From contig NZ_JAKMCR010000001.1 in the NCBI RefSeq assembly GCF_022662175.1, forward strand, positions 1,426,001 through 1,490,000: a stretch of DNA of 64,000 nucleotides, written 5' to 3'. Made by a program: the position numbers and the translations under genes. The notes under the pieces are model-generated. The model saw only the letters and a program-made list of their open reading frames with translations, was not told where the DNA came from and did no database searches. Below are positions 18,253 through 27,037 of this stretch, piece after piece. Position 1 is the first letter of the stretch; each line of letters begins with the position of its first letter. Source of the stretch: Aestuariivivens marinum (GTDB lineage: Bacteria > Bacteroidota > Bacteroidia > Flavobacteriales > Flavobacteriaceae).

Positions 18253-18391
18253 GAAATGCTCATTAACAAAAGTTGCAAACCAACCAATAATGATAATTAG
18301 GGCATTCCATTCCTGCACTGAGCTTAGTCGTGGTTACTGAGCCATGTCGAAGTGAAGTGTAACATTTAAAACAAATAAATATTAACAGATG
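18253..18391 (+). repeat. intergenic hairpin repeat, copy B, with inserted REP-like unit
   Basis: 18253-18310 repeats copy A (15771-15825) with few changes. The stem is preserved although one base differs (T pairs with G instead of C with G). Unlike copy A, it is followed by a 40-base REP-like unit (18316-18354). The closing AATAAATATTAACAG just before the GH97 ATG is again shared with copy A. Confidence 0.6.
18316..18354. repeat. REP-like palindromic unit
   Basis: CACTGAGC at the left and GTCGAAGTG at the right end, with an internal ACTGAGCCATGTCGAAG. This resembles the short intergenic palindromes (CACTGAGnnnnGTCGAAGTG type) scattered in Flavobacteriaceae genomes. A related unit is at 26924-26948. 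Confidence 0.45.
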
Positions 18392-20374
18392 AAAACTACA
18401 ATCTTCAAAATAGGGCTTTGCTTTTTAGTGTTCTTAATATTTAATGCTGTATCTGCAAAGGACAAAAACTTAAGACTTAATTCTCCAGATGGTACCATAG
18501 TAGTCGAAGTTAATGTTGGGGAGGTGATTTCATATTCTATTTTTGTAGATGAAGAACAAATTATAGATGGGGCTACTTTGGTGTTAACCGTTAATGAAGA
18601 TAACTTATTGGGGGTTAATCCAAAACTTTTAAAAAAACAATCGAGACAAGTAGATAACATACTTTACCCCGAGTTAAAAGTAAGGAGTGCCGAAATTAGG
18701 AATAATTTTAATGAGCTATCACTTACATTCAAAAACAATTACAAAGTAGTTTTTAGGGCATTCGATAATGGAGTGGCCTATAGATTTGAAACACGTTTTA
18801 AAGATGATATAATTGTTACTTCTGAAACGGCCAAATTCAATTTTACCAATAATAATCAAGTTTATTTTCCTAGAGAAGATGAATTTCAATCCCATAACGA
18901 ACGCCTATATGAGCGTTTAGTATTGGATAGTCTTTCAAATAATGACCTTTGTAGCCTTCCCGTATTAATTGAAAATTCAGAAAAAACCAAATTTCTGATT
19001 ACAGAAACGGGGCTTTTAGACTATCCGGGCATGTGGCTTACTGGAGCAGAAGGTAAAAGTTTGCAAGCTGTTTTTCCGCCAGTAGCACTCGAAGAAAAGG
19101 TGGATAATACACGATGGACGGACGATAGGACCATTCGAGTTTCCAAAAAAGCCAATTATATAGCAAAAACCAAGGGAACACGGGTTTTTCCTTGGCGCAT
19201 CATGGCCCTCTCCAAAACAGATGCAGACCTGCTTACAAATCAATTATCCTATCAGTTGGCCGAACCATCAAGAATAAAGGATTGTTCATGGATAAAGCCT
19301 GGAAAAGTGGCTTGGGATTGGTGGAATTATAATAATATTTATGGCGTGGATTTTAAGGCAGGTGTTAATACCGAAACCTATAAATATTTTATCGATTTTG
19401 CATCACAATATGGTTTGGAATACATTATTCTAGATGAAGGTTGGTACCCATTAGGAAATGTATTGGGCGTTGTTCCAGAAATAGACATGGAAGCTTTACT
19501 AGCTTATGGAAAGGAAAAAAATGTAGGGCTTATACTTTGGGTTACCTGGAGTTCACTAGATCAAAAATTAGAAGCTGCTTTAGATACATTCCAAGAGTGG
19601 GGTGTAAAAGGATTGAAGATAGATTTTATGCAACGTGACGATCAATGGATGGTTAATTATTATGAACGTATAGCCAAGGCCTGTGCGGAGCATGAATTGT
19701 TGGTCGATTTTCATGGATCTTATAAACCGTCGGGATTAAGACGAACTTATCCTAACGTGTTAACACGAGAAGGTGTAAAGGGTAACGAAAATAACAAATG
19801 GGCCAATTATATTACCCCAGAACATAATGTTACCTTACCCTTCATAAGAATGGTGGCTGGTCCTATGGATTATACACCAGGAGCCATGATTAATACACAA
19901 GAAGAAAACTTTGGTGTGGCATGGAACAAGCCTATGGCTTTGGGTACGCGTTGTCACCAATTGGCCATGTATGTTTGTTTTGAGAGTCCGTTACAAATGT
20001 TATGTGACAGCCCTAGTAATTATTATAAAGAACCCGAAAGTATGTCTTTTTTATCAGCTATTCCAGCAGTTTGGGATGAGACCATCGTTTTAGATGCTAA
20101 GGTTTCAGATTATATTTTGTTGGCCAGAAGAAATGGCGATAACTGGTATGTTGGTGGGATGACCGACTGGGATGAAAGGGACTTATCATTGAATCTGTCT
20201 TTTCTTCCAAAAGAGATGAAATATGAAATGACATTATTCCAAGATGGAGTGAATGCCAATAGAATAGCTATTGATTTTAAGCAATCTAAAATAATAGTTG
20301 ACCATACCTACAACAATCAAATTCATCTAGCAAAAGGGGGTGGATTGGCAGTGATGTTAAAACCAGTACAATAA
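18389..20374 (+). CDS. GH97 glycoside hydrolase, probable retaining alpha-galactosidase
   Basis: A 661-residue secreted enzyme (signal peptide to about residue 23, AVSA). It has the three GH97 parts: N-terminal beta-sandwich (LRLNSPDGTIVVEVNVGE onward), TIM barrel (about 275-560), and a C-terminal all-beta domain. KIDFMQRDDQ carries Asp412 and TREGVKGNENNKW carries Glu461 and Glu467. As I recall, the retaining Bacteroides GH97 alpha-galactosidase uses Asp415 and Glu470, an offset of exactly three, whereas inverting SusB-type alpha-glucosidases use two Glu bases instead. This and the galactose genes nearby favour alpha-galactosidase. Six bases separate it from the next gene. Confidence 0.85.
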   Translation: MKTTIFKIGLCFLVFLIFNAVSAKDKNLRLNSPDGTIVVEVNVGEVISYSIFVDEEQIIDGATLVLTVNEDNLLGVNPKLLKKQSRQVDNILYPELKVRSAEIRNNFNELSLTFKNNYKVVFRAFDNGVAYRFETRFKDDIIVTSETAKFNFTNNNQVYFPREDEFQSHNERLYERLVLDSLSNNDLCSLPVLIENSEKTKFLITETGLLDYPGMWLTGAEGKSLQAVFPPVALEEKVDNTRWTDDRTIRVSKKANYIAKTKGTRVFPWRIMALSKTDADLLTNQLSYQLAEPSRIKDCSWIKPGKVAWDWWNYNNIYGVDFKAGVNTETYKYFIDFASQYGLEYIILDEGWYPLGNVLGVVPEIDMEALLAYGKEKNVGLILWVTWSSLDQKLEAALDTFQEWGVKGLKIDFMQRDDQWMVNYYERIAKACAEHELLVDFHGSYKPSGLRRTYPNVLTREGVKGNENNKWANYITPEHNVTLPFIRMVAGPMDYTPGAMINTQEENFGVAWNKPMALGTRCHQLAMYVCFESPLQMLCDSPSNYYKEPESMSFLSAIPAVWDETIVLDAKVSDYILLARRNGDNWYVGGMTDWDERDLSLNLSFLPKEMKYEMTLFQDGVNANRIAIDFKQSKIIVDHTYNNQIHLAKGGGLAVMLKPVQ

Positions 20375-20380
20375 GAAAAT

Positions 20381-23300
20381 ATGGAGCTACAGTATAAAAT
20401 ATTCATAAAGCATAGTATTACATTTTTATGTTCCTTTTTATTGCTAGTAACAAGTGTTTCTTGTAAAGATGAAAAGCAAGATTCTAATGCTATATCTGAA
20501 ACTAGGAAAGGAGCTTTATTTACCATTCTTTCTCCAGAAGAGACACATATTTCCTTCAAAAATGAATTGACTGAAACGGTGTTTAAAAATGGACTATTTT
20601 ACGAGTATTATTATAATGGGGCTGGGGTTGCAGTTGGAGATTTAAATGCTGATGGATTATGTGATGTTTACTTTTTGTCAAATTTAAAGACTAACAAGTT
20701 ATATTTAAATCAGGGCAACATGGTTTTTGAAGAACGGACAAAGGAGGCAAATTTGGAAGGACATTATGGGTTTCCGACTGGAGTTACCATGGTGGATATT
20801 AATGCCGATGGTCGTTTGGACATTTATATATGCAAATCTGGAAAAATCGATGACCCTAATTTAAGAAGGAATGAGTTGTATGTTAATCTAGGAAATAATT
20901 CTGAAGGTATCCCGATATTTGAAGAGCAGGCTAAACAGTATGGTTTGGATTTGCCACATTTTTCAACACAAGCTTCTTTTTTTGATTACGATAAAGATGG
21001 CGATTTGGATATGTTTTTAATCAATCATGGTATTGAGATATATCCCGATGATGCTATAGAGAAAAGTCTCAATGTAGCTTCAAAATATAGAGGAGAACGT
21101 TTATATAGAAATGATGGTGGAGTGTTCATGGATGTTACACAAGAAGCACATATTATTAACAATCTAATAGGTTTTGGTTTAGGTGTGGCCATTGGAGATT
21201 TAAATAATGATGGCTGGCCAGATATACTTGTAGGGAACGATTTTTCTGAAAAGGACCACATGTATCTTAATCAGAAGGACGGGACGTTCAAAGAAATTAT
21301 TAATATGGCAACGGGGCATATCTCTAATTTTTCCATGGGAAATGATATTGCAGATATCAATAATGATGGGTTGGTTGACTTTATTTCTGTGGATATGATG
21401 TCCGAGCATAATTTCGACATTAAAACGAGTATGAGTGGGATGAATCCAGAACGTTTTTACAAACACGTCAATTTAGGATTGCACCATCAGTATATGTACA
21501 ATACATTACAACTTAATGGAGGGGTACATAAGGGATTGCCTAGGTTTTCAGATATAGCACAGTTGGCAGGAGTTTCCAGTACCGACTGGAGTTGGGCGCC
21601 ATTATTTTTTGACATGGATAACGATGGGTTAAAGGATATCTTTATTTCTAACGGGATTAAAAGGGATTTCAGAAATAACGATTTTGTAAACTATAGAAAA
21701 GAGCAACAACAAAAACTAGTTGAGTTAAAGGAAGCAGGTCAAAATATTGATTTGAAAGCATATGTTAAGGATATTATGGATCATATGCCACAACGTAAAA
21801 AGGAAAACTGTTTTTATAAAAATAAGGGAGATTTAACGTTTGAAGCTATTGAATTAGAAGTAAGAGATCGAATTTTAACAAGCTCAAATGGAGCTGCTTA
21901 TGCCGATTTTGATAATGACGGCGATATGGATATTGTGGTTAATAATTCAGATGATTTTTCCTTTATATATAGAAATAATGCCTCAGAGAATAAAAGGGGT
22001 TATTTTTTGGATGTTAAATTAAAAGGATCGAGTATGAATCCTTATGGTGTAGGTGCCAAATTGATTCTCAAACAAAAAGGGCGAGAGCAAATTTTAGAGC
22101 AGTACCTAACCCGTGGATTTCAGTCCTCTGTGAGTGAAGTTTTGCATTTTGGTCTAGGAAGTAGAGATGAAATAGAAGCGTTGAAAATTATTTGGCCAGA
22201 TGGAAAGCAAGAGGTATTGTATGATTTTAAGGGTAATCAGGTAATAACGTTAAATCACGAGAATGCTAAAGAAACACATTCCGTGATTGAAGTAGATAGT
22301 TCTTTTTTTAAAGATGTAACCAGTTTAACAAAATTGAATCACAGACACATTGAAAATAAATTTGATGATTTTGAGCAGGAAAGTTTACTGCCGCACAAAA
22401 TGTCAAATTTTGGCCCTGCATTGGCAGTAGGAGATGTTAATAGAGATGGTAAGGATGATTTTTATGTTGGTGGGGCAAAAGATTTTAGTGGCGGATTATA
22501 TTTACAAACAACAGAAGGTACTTTTAAAGAAACAAATAATAAACTATGGTTATTAGATAAAACCAGTGAAGACATAGGAGCCGAATTGTTTGATGTTGAT
22601 AGCGATGGGGATTTGGATCTCTATGTTGTAAGTGGAGGAAATGAGTACAATGATGATTCTAGAGCATTACAAGATAGACTTTACTTAAATAATGGTTTTG
22701 GGCACTTTACAAAAGCTCTTGGAGCACTGCCTAAAATGATAACAAGTGGATCGGTTGTAAAGCCCTGTGATTTTGATAATGATGGGGATTTGGATGTGTT
22801 TGTTGGAGGACGTTTGGTCCCAGGAAAGTATCCTTTTCCAGCGAGAAGTTATCTCTTAAGGAATGATTTTAAAAATGGAGAGGTTTCGTTTACTGATGTT
22901 ACCGATGAAATGCTTCCAGAATTAAAAGAAATGGGTTTAATAACCGATGCCGAATGGGTAGATGTTACTGGAGACAAAACTAAAGATTTGATTGTGGTAG
23001 GGGAATGGACGCCTGTGAACGTTTTTAAAAATCAAGGAGACATGTTTTTAGATATAACAGTGAAAACAGGGTTGAAAGATAAAACTGGATGGTGGTTCAG
23101 TCTGGCATCAGCCGATATGGATAATGATGGGGATATGGATTTAGTTCTTGGTAATTTGGGAAAAAACTATAAATATAAAGCGAGTTACGAAGAACCCTTT
23201 GGAGTACATACTGCCGATTTTGATGACAATGGTAGTTTAGATATTGTTTTGAGTTACTACGATATGGGTAAAAAATACCCTTTAAGAGGGCGGTCTTGTA

Positions 23301-23791
23301 GTTCCCAGCAAATGCCATTCATTAAAAAGAAATTTCCAACATACAATGCCTTTGGCCAGGCGACATTAAAAGACATATATGGTGAAACCTTAGAGCAATC
23401 TTTATCTTATAGAGCCAATACTTTTGCAACTTCATACGTAGAGAATTTAGGAGAAGGTGTCTTTAAAATGGTAGAGTTACCTAACGAAGTGCAATTTTCG
23501 TCTGTTAATGATATGTTATTGGAAGATGTTAATGACGATGGAAAGAGAGACATCATTACTATTGGTAACTTATATGCTTCAGAAATTGAAACACCAAGAA
23601 ACGATGCGAGTCATGGTTTGGTATTGCTGGGTGATGGAAAAGGTGGGTTTACCACGGTAGCTTCAAATAAAAGCGGTTTGTTTATCGATGGTGATTCAAA
23701 ACATATAAAAAAAATAAAAATCAATGGTCACGAGAATACTTTTTTAATAGCAAAGAATAATGACTTAATGCAAATAGTGACCCTAAAGTAA
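20381..23791 (+). CDS. FG-GAP/VCBS-repeat lipoprotein with ASPIC/UnbV domain
   Basis: A 1136-residue surface lipoprotein (signal ends at LLVTSVSC). It contains at least eight calcium-type loops in beta-propeller repeats (DINADGRLDIY, DYDKDGDLDMF, DLNNDGWPDIL, DMDNDGLKDIF, DFDNDGDMDIV, DVDSDGDLDLY, DFDNDGDLDVF, DMDNDGDMDLV). A central ASPIC/UnbV segment (about 547-625; NPYGVGAKLILKQ, FGLGSRDEIEALKIIWPDG) separates two propeller blocks. No catalytic motif is visible. As the last gene of the locus, 6 bp behind GH97, it may be a surface glycan-binding protein; that role is inference from position. Confidence 0.88.
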   Translation: MELQYKIFIKHSITFLCSFLLLVTSVSCKDEKQDSNAISETRKGALFTILSPEETHISFKNELTETVFKNGLFYEYYYNGAGVAVGDLNADGLCDVYFLSNLKTNKLYLNQGNMVFEERTKEANLEGHYGFPTGVTMVDINADGRLDIYICKSGKIDDPNLRRNELYVNLGNNSEGIPIFEEQAKQYGLDLPHFSTQASFFDYDKDGDLDMFLINHGIEIYPDDAIEKSLNVASKYRGERLYRNDGGVFMDVTQEAHIINNLIGFGLGVAIGDLNNDGWPDILVGNDFSEKDHMYLNQKDGTFKEIINMATGHISNFSMGNDIADINNDGLVDFISVDMMSEHNFDIKTSMSGMNPERFYKHVNLGLHHQYMYNTLQLNGGVHKGLPRFSDIAQLAGVSSTDWSWAPLFFDMDNDGLKDIFISNGIKRDFRNNDFVNYRKEQQQKLVELKEAGQNIDLKAYVKDIMDHMPQRKKENCFYKNKGDLTFEAIELEVRDRILTSSNGAAYADFDNDGDMDIVVNNSDDFSFIYRNNASENKRGYFLDVKLKGSSMNPYGVGAKLILKQKGREQILEQYLTRGFQSSVSEVLHFGLGSRDEIEALKIIWPDGKQEVLYDFKGNQVITLNHENAKETHSVIEVDSSFFKDVTSLTKLNHRHIENKFDDFEQESLLPHKMSNFGPALAVGDVNRDGKDDFYVGGAKDFSGGLYLQTTEGTFKETNNKLWLLDKTSEDIGAELFDVDSDGDLDLYVVSGGNEYNDDSRALQDRLYLNNGFGHFTKALGALPKMITSGSVVKPCDFDNDGDLDVFVGGRLVPGKYPFPARSYLLRNDFKNGEVSFTDVTDEMLPELKEMGLITDAEWVDVTGDKTKDLIVVGEWTPVNVFKNQGDMFLDITVKTGLKDKTGWWFSLASADMDNDGDMDLVLGNLGKNYKYKASYEEPFGVHTADFDDNGSLDIVLSYYDMGKKYPLRGRSCSSQQMPFIKKKFPTYNAFGQATLKDIYGETLEQSLSYRANTFATSYVENLGEGVFKMVELPNEVQFSSVNDMLLEDVNDDGKRDIITIGNLYASEIETPRNDASHGLVLLGDGKGGFTTVASNKSGLFIDGDSKHIKKIKINGHENTFLIAKNNDLMQIVTLK

Positions 23792-23964
23792 AAAATGAAT
23801 CACGGTCTAAAAAATCGAATAATTAAGTTTTTCATTCTACGGTTTTTGCATTTAATAGATTAAATATAGTGTTTTTATTATACTTCCCTAAAATATAAAT
23901 TAGTAATATTCATCTTAGTTAATAATTCGTAAATTGTGGGATAAATATTAAATAACATATTATT

Positions 23965-24202
23965 ATGAGTGATAATAATCAACCAAGAATGACACCTAAA
24001 AAAAAAATTTGAGGAAACCTACAAGGATTTTGATGAAAGTCAAATTTTAAAAGAAAATCTTTTTGCGCAACAATTACAGATAGAAAAGTTAGAATTAATT
24101 AGGGGTAACACCTCGAAATTAGTTTGGTGGCTTGTGGCAATCCCTATAATAGTATTTTTAATTGTTGCTTTTATAAGTGGTGTAAGTGGGAAATTATTTT
24201 AA
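23965..24202 (+). pseudogene. small membrane protein interrupted at a ten-A tract
   Basis: The ATG at 23965 opens MSDNNQPRMTPKKK, then meets a stop because of ten consecutive A (23998-24007). With nine A the frame continues as KFEETYKDFDESQILKENL, a short helical stretch, and a C-terminal membrane span (LVWWLVAIPIIVFLIVAFISG) to a stop at 24200-24202, 78 residues in all. The intact downstream frame suggests a recent or reversible change: sequencing error, phase variation, or transcriptional slippage. I do not recognise the protein. Confidence 0.5.
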
Positions 24203-24722
24203 ATATACATAACTGCGAAAATACTTTTAGATAAATATTTACATTTAATGTTTTGTCTTACTTAACTTCAAAAAAAATCATCTTATACGGGGTGATATGT
24301 TTTAATTAATTAAAGTATATTAAATTTAGATGAACCTTAATACTTTGTTTTAGGTGAAAGAGTGTTTTTAGACTCCATAAAAGGTATGTTTACATATCGA
24401 TACCCCTAATTAATGGATAATGTATTTAAAAAATTTGCTTAACAAATTAATAATCATTATATTACAACTTCTTATCTTGTAAAATGTTTGATCTTCAATC
24501 TGCCTATTGGTACGTTTGTTTTAATTAATTATGTCCCCGTTCAATAAATTGGACTCTTGCCTTACCTTACCTTGTATGGTTTAATATATTATGTTGGTTG
24601 ATAATCCGGATAAACGAAATAATACAATTTACCTATCGCTACTAACATATTATTAGTCGTTTTGTCCTTTTGAATAATTAAAGGAATTTACTACGTATAA
24701 AACTAAACTAAAAATCAAACCA
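24203..24722. other. 520-base AT-rich non-coding stretch
   Basis: No reading frame of note on either strand. Apart from the promoter near 24487-24518 it holds only AT-rich sequence; the last 200 bases are the probable 5' leader of the beta-helix lipoprotein gene. I see no convincing riboswitch or hairpin. Confidence 0.5.
24487..24518 (+). promoter_or_regulatory. promoter of the beta-helix lipoprotein gene
   Basis: TTTG (24487-24490), 20-base spacer, TACGTTTG (24511-24518): a full match to the Bacteroidota TTTG/TAnnTTTG arrangement. Transcription would start near 24524 and leave a leader of about 200 bases, longer than usual for this genome. Confidence 0.5.
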
Positions 24723-26210
24723 ATGAAAAAAATTATGACAAGTTTGTTTATTGCTATTTTAATTTTTGGATGTAGCAAAGACAATTTCCAAGGACCAACA
24801 ATGTCAAAAATTGACGACGAACCACTTCTGATGAATAAAATTCGTCAGATTGAAAAACATGCTATGAATGCAATGACCAATGAAGAAATTAACATACCAG
24901 AACTTAGTAAGAGTGAGTTGGAGAAGTACAATAGCATTCGTGGGAAATACAAAGTTGTATTTGAAAATCATACTATGCTTAAAAATAAATTAGAAAAAGA
25001 TAATTATGTTGTTCAGGAACTTTATCCAACCGGTGTTTTTCCTGATGACTATATTAACATTGAAGCAATAATGGATGAGGCAGAAAACCAAGGGGTTGAT
25101 TTGGAATTGAGACTTAAATCAACTAATGTTCAAGGTGTTCCAACTTCCTTTAATTTTGGTCAATTTTATTTATGGATTGGTGGTAAAACTCAAGGTTATT
25201 ATGGAAAAATCAAATTTATTGGAGAAAAAGATAATGGAAATATGACTACTTTCACAGGTGCTTATGATTATTTAAGATTTGGTATTTTAGAAAGTAGACA
25301 GGTTTTAATATGGGATAGAGAACTTATACATTTTGAAAATATTAGATTTGATGGAGGTCATATTGCCAGTGTTGGAGGTGGTTCTTTACCAGAACCTGAA
25401 GAAATTATTATTAAGGATTGTCATTTTATAAATAATAGTAAAGGTGTTTATGCAGCCATTACGACTTTTGGAACTGAAGAAAAACTTTTAATAGAAGATT
25501 GTAAATTCGAAAACAATCACTTGGGTATTTGGGCTTTGAATTACCATGACGCAATTATACAAGATAATGAGTTTGTTAATTCAACAGGTGGAATAAGCAT
25601 TGGTAATAATGCATCTGGAAATTATATTGTCAGGGATAATAATCTTTCAATTACACCAGTGTTATCTGGAGATTTTGCCATATGGGAAAGTGGAATTTTT
25701 ATTAGGATTGTACAAGATACAAGCATTGATGTTTATGATAACAACATAGACATAAATGGGACATCTAAATTTCCAATATTTGTTTATGGGGCTCCGGGTA
25801 AATCTGGTAACATTGACCCGATATCGGGCATCAATATTTATGATAACAATATTAATGTTGACTCGGATTATTTTGGTGCTATTGAAATAGTTGCAGATTA
25901 TGTTTCTATAAGTAATGTTTGTGTTTCTGAAAATAAAATTTCTGGAATTGCTGGAGTAGCCTATAGTTCCCTTAGTTTTACGGATAAGGAAGTATCCAAT
26001 GTCACATACTCAAACAATGACATAGAAAATTTTAGTTCATCTTGCATGTTTGAGGATGAAACAGGAAGCCCGAGAGGTTGTGCGGTCATTTACTTTGGAG
26101 AAAATACAAATTCTATGCAATACTGTGGAGATACAGACATAATAATTATCAACCAAGGAACAAACAACACCTTTACTAATGAGGATGAATGTACTGGATG
26201 TAACATTTAA
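24723..26210 (+). CDS. lipoprotein with right-handed parallel beta-helix
   Basis: A 495-residue lipoprotein (ILIFGC17 lipobox). Residues about 35-110 are charged and helical. From about 180 onward, repeated units of about 22 residues with Asn/Asp turns (IIIKDCHFINNSKGVYA, LLIEDCKFENNHLGIWAL, AIIQDNEFVNSTGGISIGN, INIYDNNINV) form a parallel beta-helix of the PbH1/NosD kind. That fold occurs in polysaccharide lyases and surface adhesins. No lyase active site is evident, so function is unknown. Stand-alone gene with its own promoter and terminator. Confidence 0.75.
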   Translation: MKKIMTSLFIAILIFGCSKDNFQGPTMSKIDDEPLLMNKIRQIEKHAMNAMTNEEINIPELSKSELEKYNSIRGKYKVVFENHTMLKNKLEKDNYVVQELYPTGVFPDDYINIEAIMDEAENQGVDLELRLKSTNVQGVPTSFNFGQFYLWIGGKTQGYYGKIKFIGEKDNGNMTTFTGAYDYLRFGILESRQVLIWDRELIHFENIRFDGGHIASVGGGSLPEPEEIIIKDCHFINNSKGVYAAITTFGTEEKLLIEDCKFENNHLGIWALNYHDAIIQDNEFVNSTGGISIGNNASGNYIVRDNNLSITPVLSGDFAIWESGIFIRIVQDTSIDVYDNNIDINGTSKFPIFVYGAPGKSGNIDPISGINIYDNNINVDSDYFGAIEIVADYVSISNVCVSENKISGIAGVAYSSLSFTDKEVSNVTYSNNDIENFSSSCMFEDETGSPRGCAVIYFGENTNSMQYCGDTDIIIINQGTNNTFTNEDECTGCNI

Positions 26211-26266
26211 AAGAACACTTTAAATTAATTTTTAAATGTTACAATTCATGTTGAGGATTAGACGAA

Positions 26267-26305
26267 AAAGCCTTTAGATTAATTCTACTAAAGGCTTTAT
26301 TTTTT
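26267..26305 (+). terminator. terminator of the beta-helix gene
   Basis: Stem AAAGCCTTTAG (26267-26277), 10-base loop, CTAAAGGCTTT (26288-26298), followed by A and a T tract. Intrinsic terminator. Confidence 0.85.
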
Positions 26306-26422
26306 ATTTAATTTAAATTACAATCTAATGTTGATTTAATCCATGGATTAAATTGTTTTTAGGAAACCATAAAAAGGAGAAAAAACAATCTTTTTGGAGT
26401 TGGTTGTCTAATAGTTGTCTAG

Positions 26423-26466
26423 AAAAAACCTCAACTATTTGATTAACAAATAATTGAGGTTTTAAA
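26423..26466 (-). terminator. terminator of the tmRNA gene (possibly two-way)
   Basis: A 14-bp stem with one mismatch (ACCTCAACTATTTG with CAAATAATTGAGGT, loop ATTAA) lies just past the tmRNA 3' end. A runs on the left give a T tract in the minus direction, and TTT on the right may allow plus-strand stopping too. Confidence 0.8.
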
Positions 26467-26469
26467 AAG

Positions 26470-26865
26470 TGGAGTCGGAGAGAATCGAACTCTCGTCCAA
26501 ACAAGTTACCAAAAGGCTTTCTACACGTTTAGTTTTTATTTGGTTTTCGACTAAAAGCCGACTAAAAACCATCTACTTTTAGCTTATCATCTTAAAATGT
26601 CGAGGTATTATCGATGCACTAATACCTCTAGGTTTACTTTTACGATGCCTCTATATAGAACGCCATAAACCAAGGCTTTCAAGAGACATTTAGCTTTCCC
26701 GCCTTGCGGGACAAAGGCTTGAACCTACTATAATTCGGTTATTAAGCAGCTAAAGCGTAGTTATTCTCGCCGTTTAAAATTTGGTCTAGCCTTTTACGTG
26801 TTTCAAAACCCTTACACGACGTGCTTACCATTCAATACATCTCGCTGTCAAAACCAGTCGACCCC
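26470..26865 (-). ncRNA. ssrA: transfer-messenger RNA (tmRNA)
   Basis: Rescues ribosomes stalled on broken mRNAs and tags the products. Read on the minus strand, the 5' end GGGGTCGACTGG and 3' end CGACTCCA form a 7-bp acceptor stem. A T-arm with TTCGATTC closes the tRNA-like domain. The internal reading frame (26742-26771) encodes GENNYALAA followed by TAATAA, the tag expected in Bacteroidota. Length about 396 nt. The terminal CCA is not clearly encoded. Both ends are placed from the acceptor stem and may be off by one to three bases. Confidence 0.95.
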
Positions 26866-26891
26866 AGTTTCATGCAAAAGCAGGATTCTTC

Positions 26892-26918
26892 TTGATTTAA
26901 GGTAATGTATTATATTTG
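26892..26918 (+). promoter_or_regulatory. candidate promoter upstream of the dehydrogenase gene
   Basis: TTG (26892-26894) and TATATTTG (26911-26918), spacer 16 bases, a little short. It points to the gene starting at 27038. Confidence 0.3.
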
Positions 26919-26923
26919 ATTTT

Positions 26924-26948
26924 GGAGGCTGAGGTTCTCGAAGCCACC
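26924..26948. repeat. REP-like palindrome
   Basis: GGAGGCT (26924-26930) pairs with AGCCACC (26942-26948). The core GGCTGAGGTTCTCGAAGCC resembles the CTGAG...TCGAAG intergenic palindromes of Flavobacteriaceae and the unit at 18316-18354. Confidence 0.45.
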
Positions 26949-27037
26949 AAATCTTAATGTATCAGCAAAGTTACCAAAAACTTTGTAATTCATTATAAAT
27001 CCGAGTATTTTAGTGCAAAAATTATTCCAAATAATAC

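Noticed and set aside
20600-23700. Many short similar DNA repeats
   Set aside because: They follow the DxDxDG loops of the FG-GAP repeats in protein frame; not CRISPR or mobile DNA.
26470-26500. A T-arm like TTCGATTC that could indicate a tRNA
   Set aside because: No anticodon arm at tRNA distance; it is the 3' tRNA-like end of the tmRNA, matched by the 5' GGGG end at 26865.
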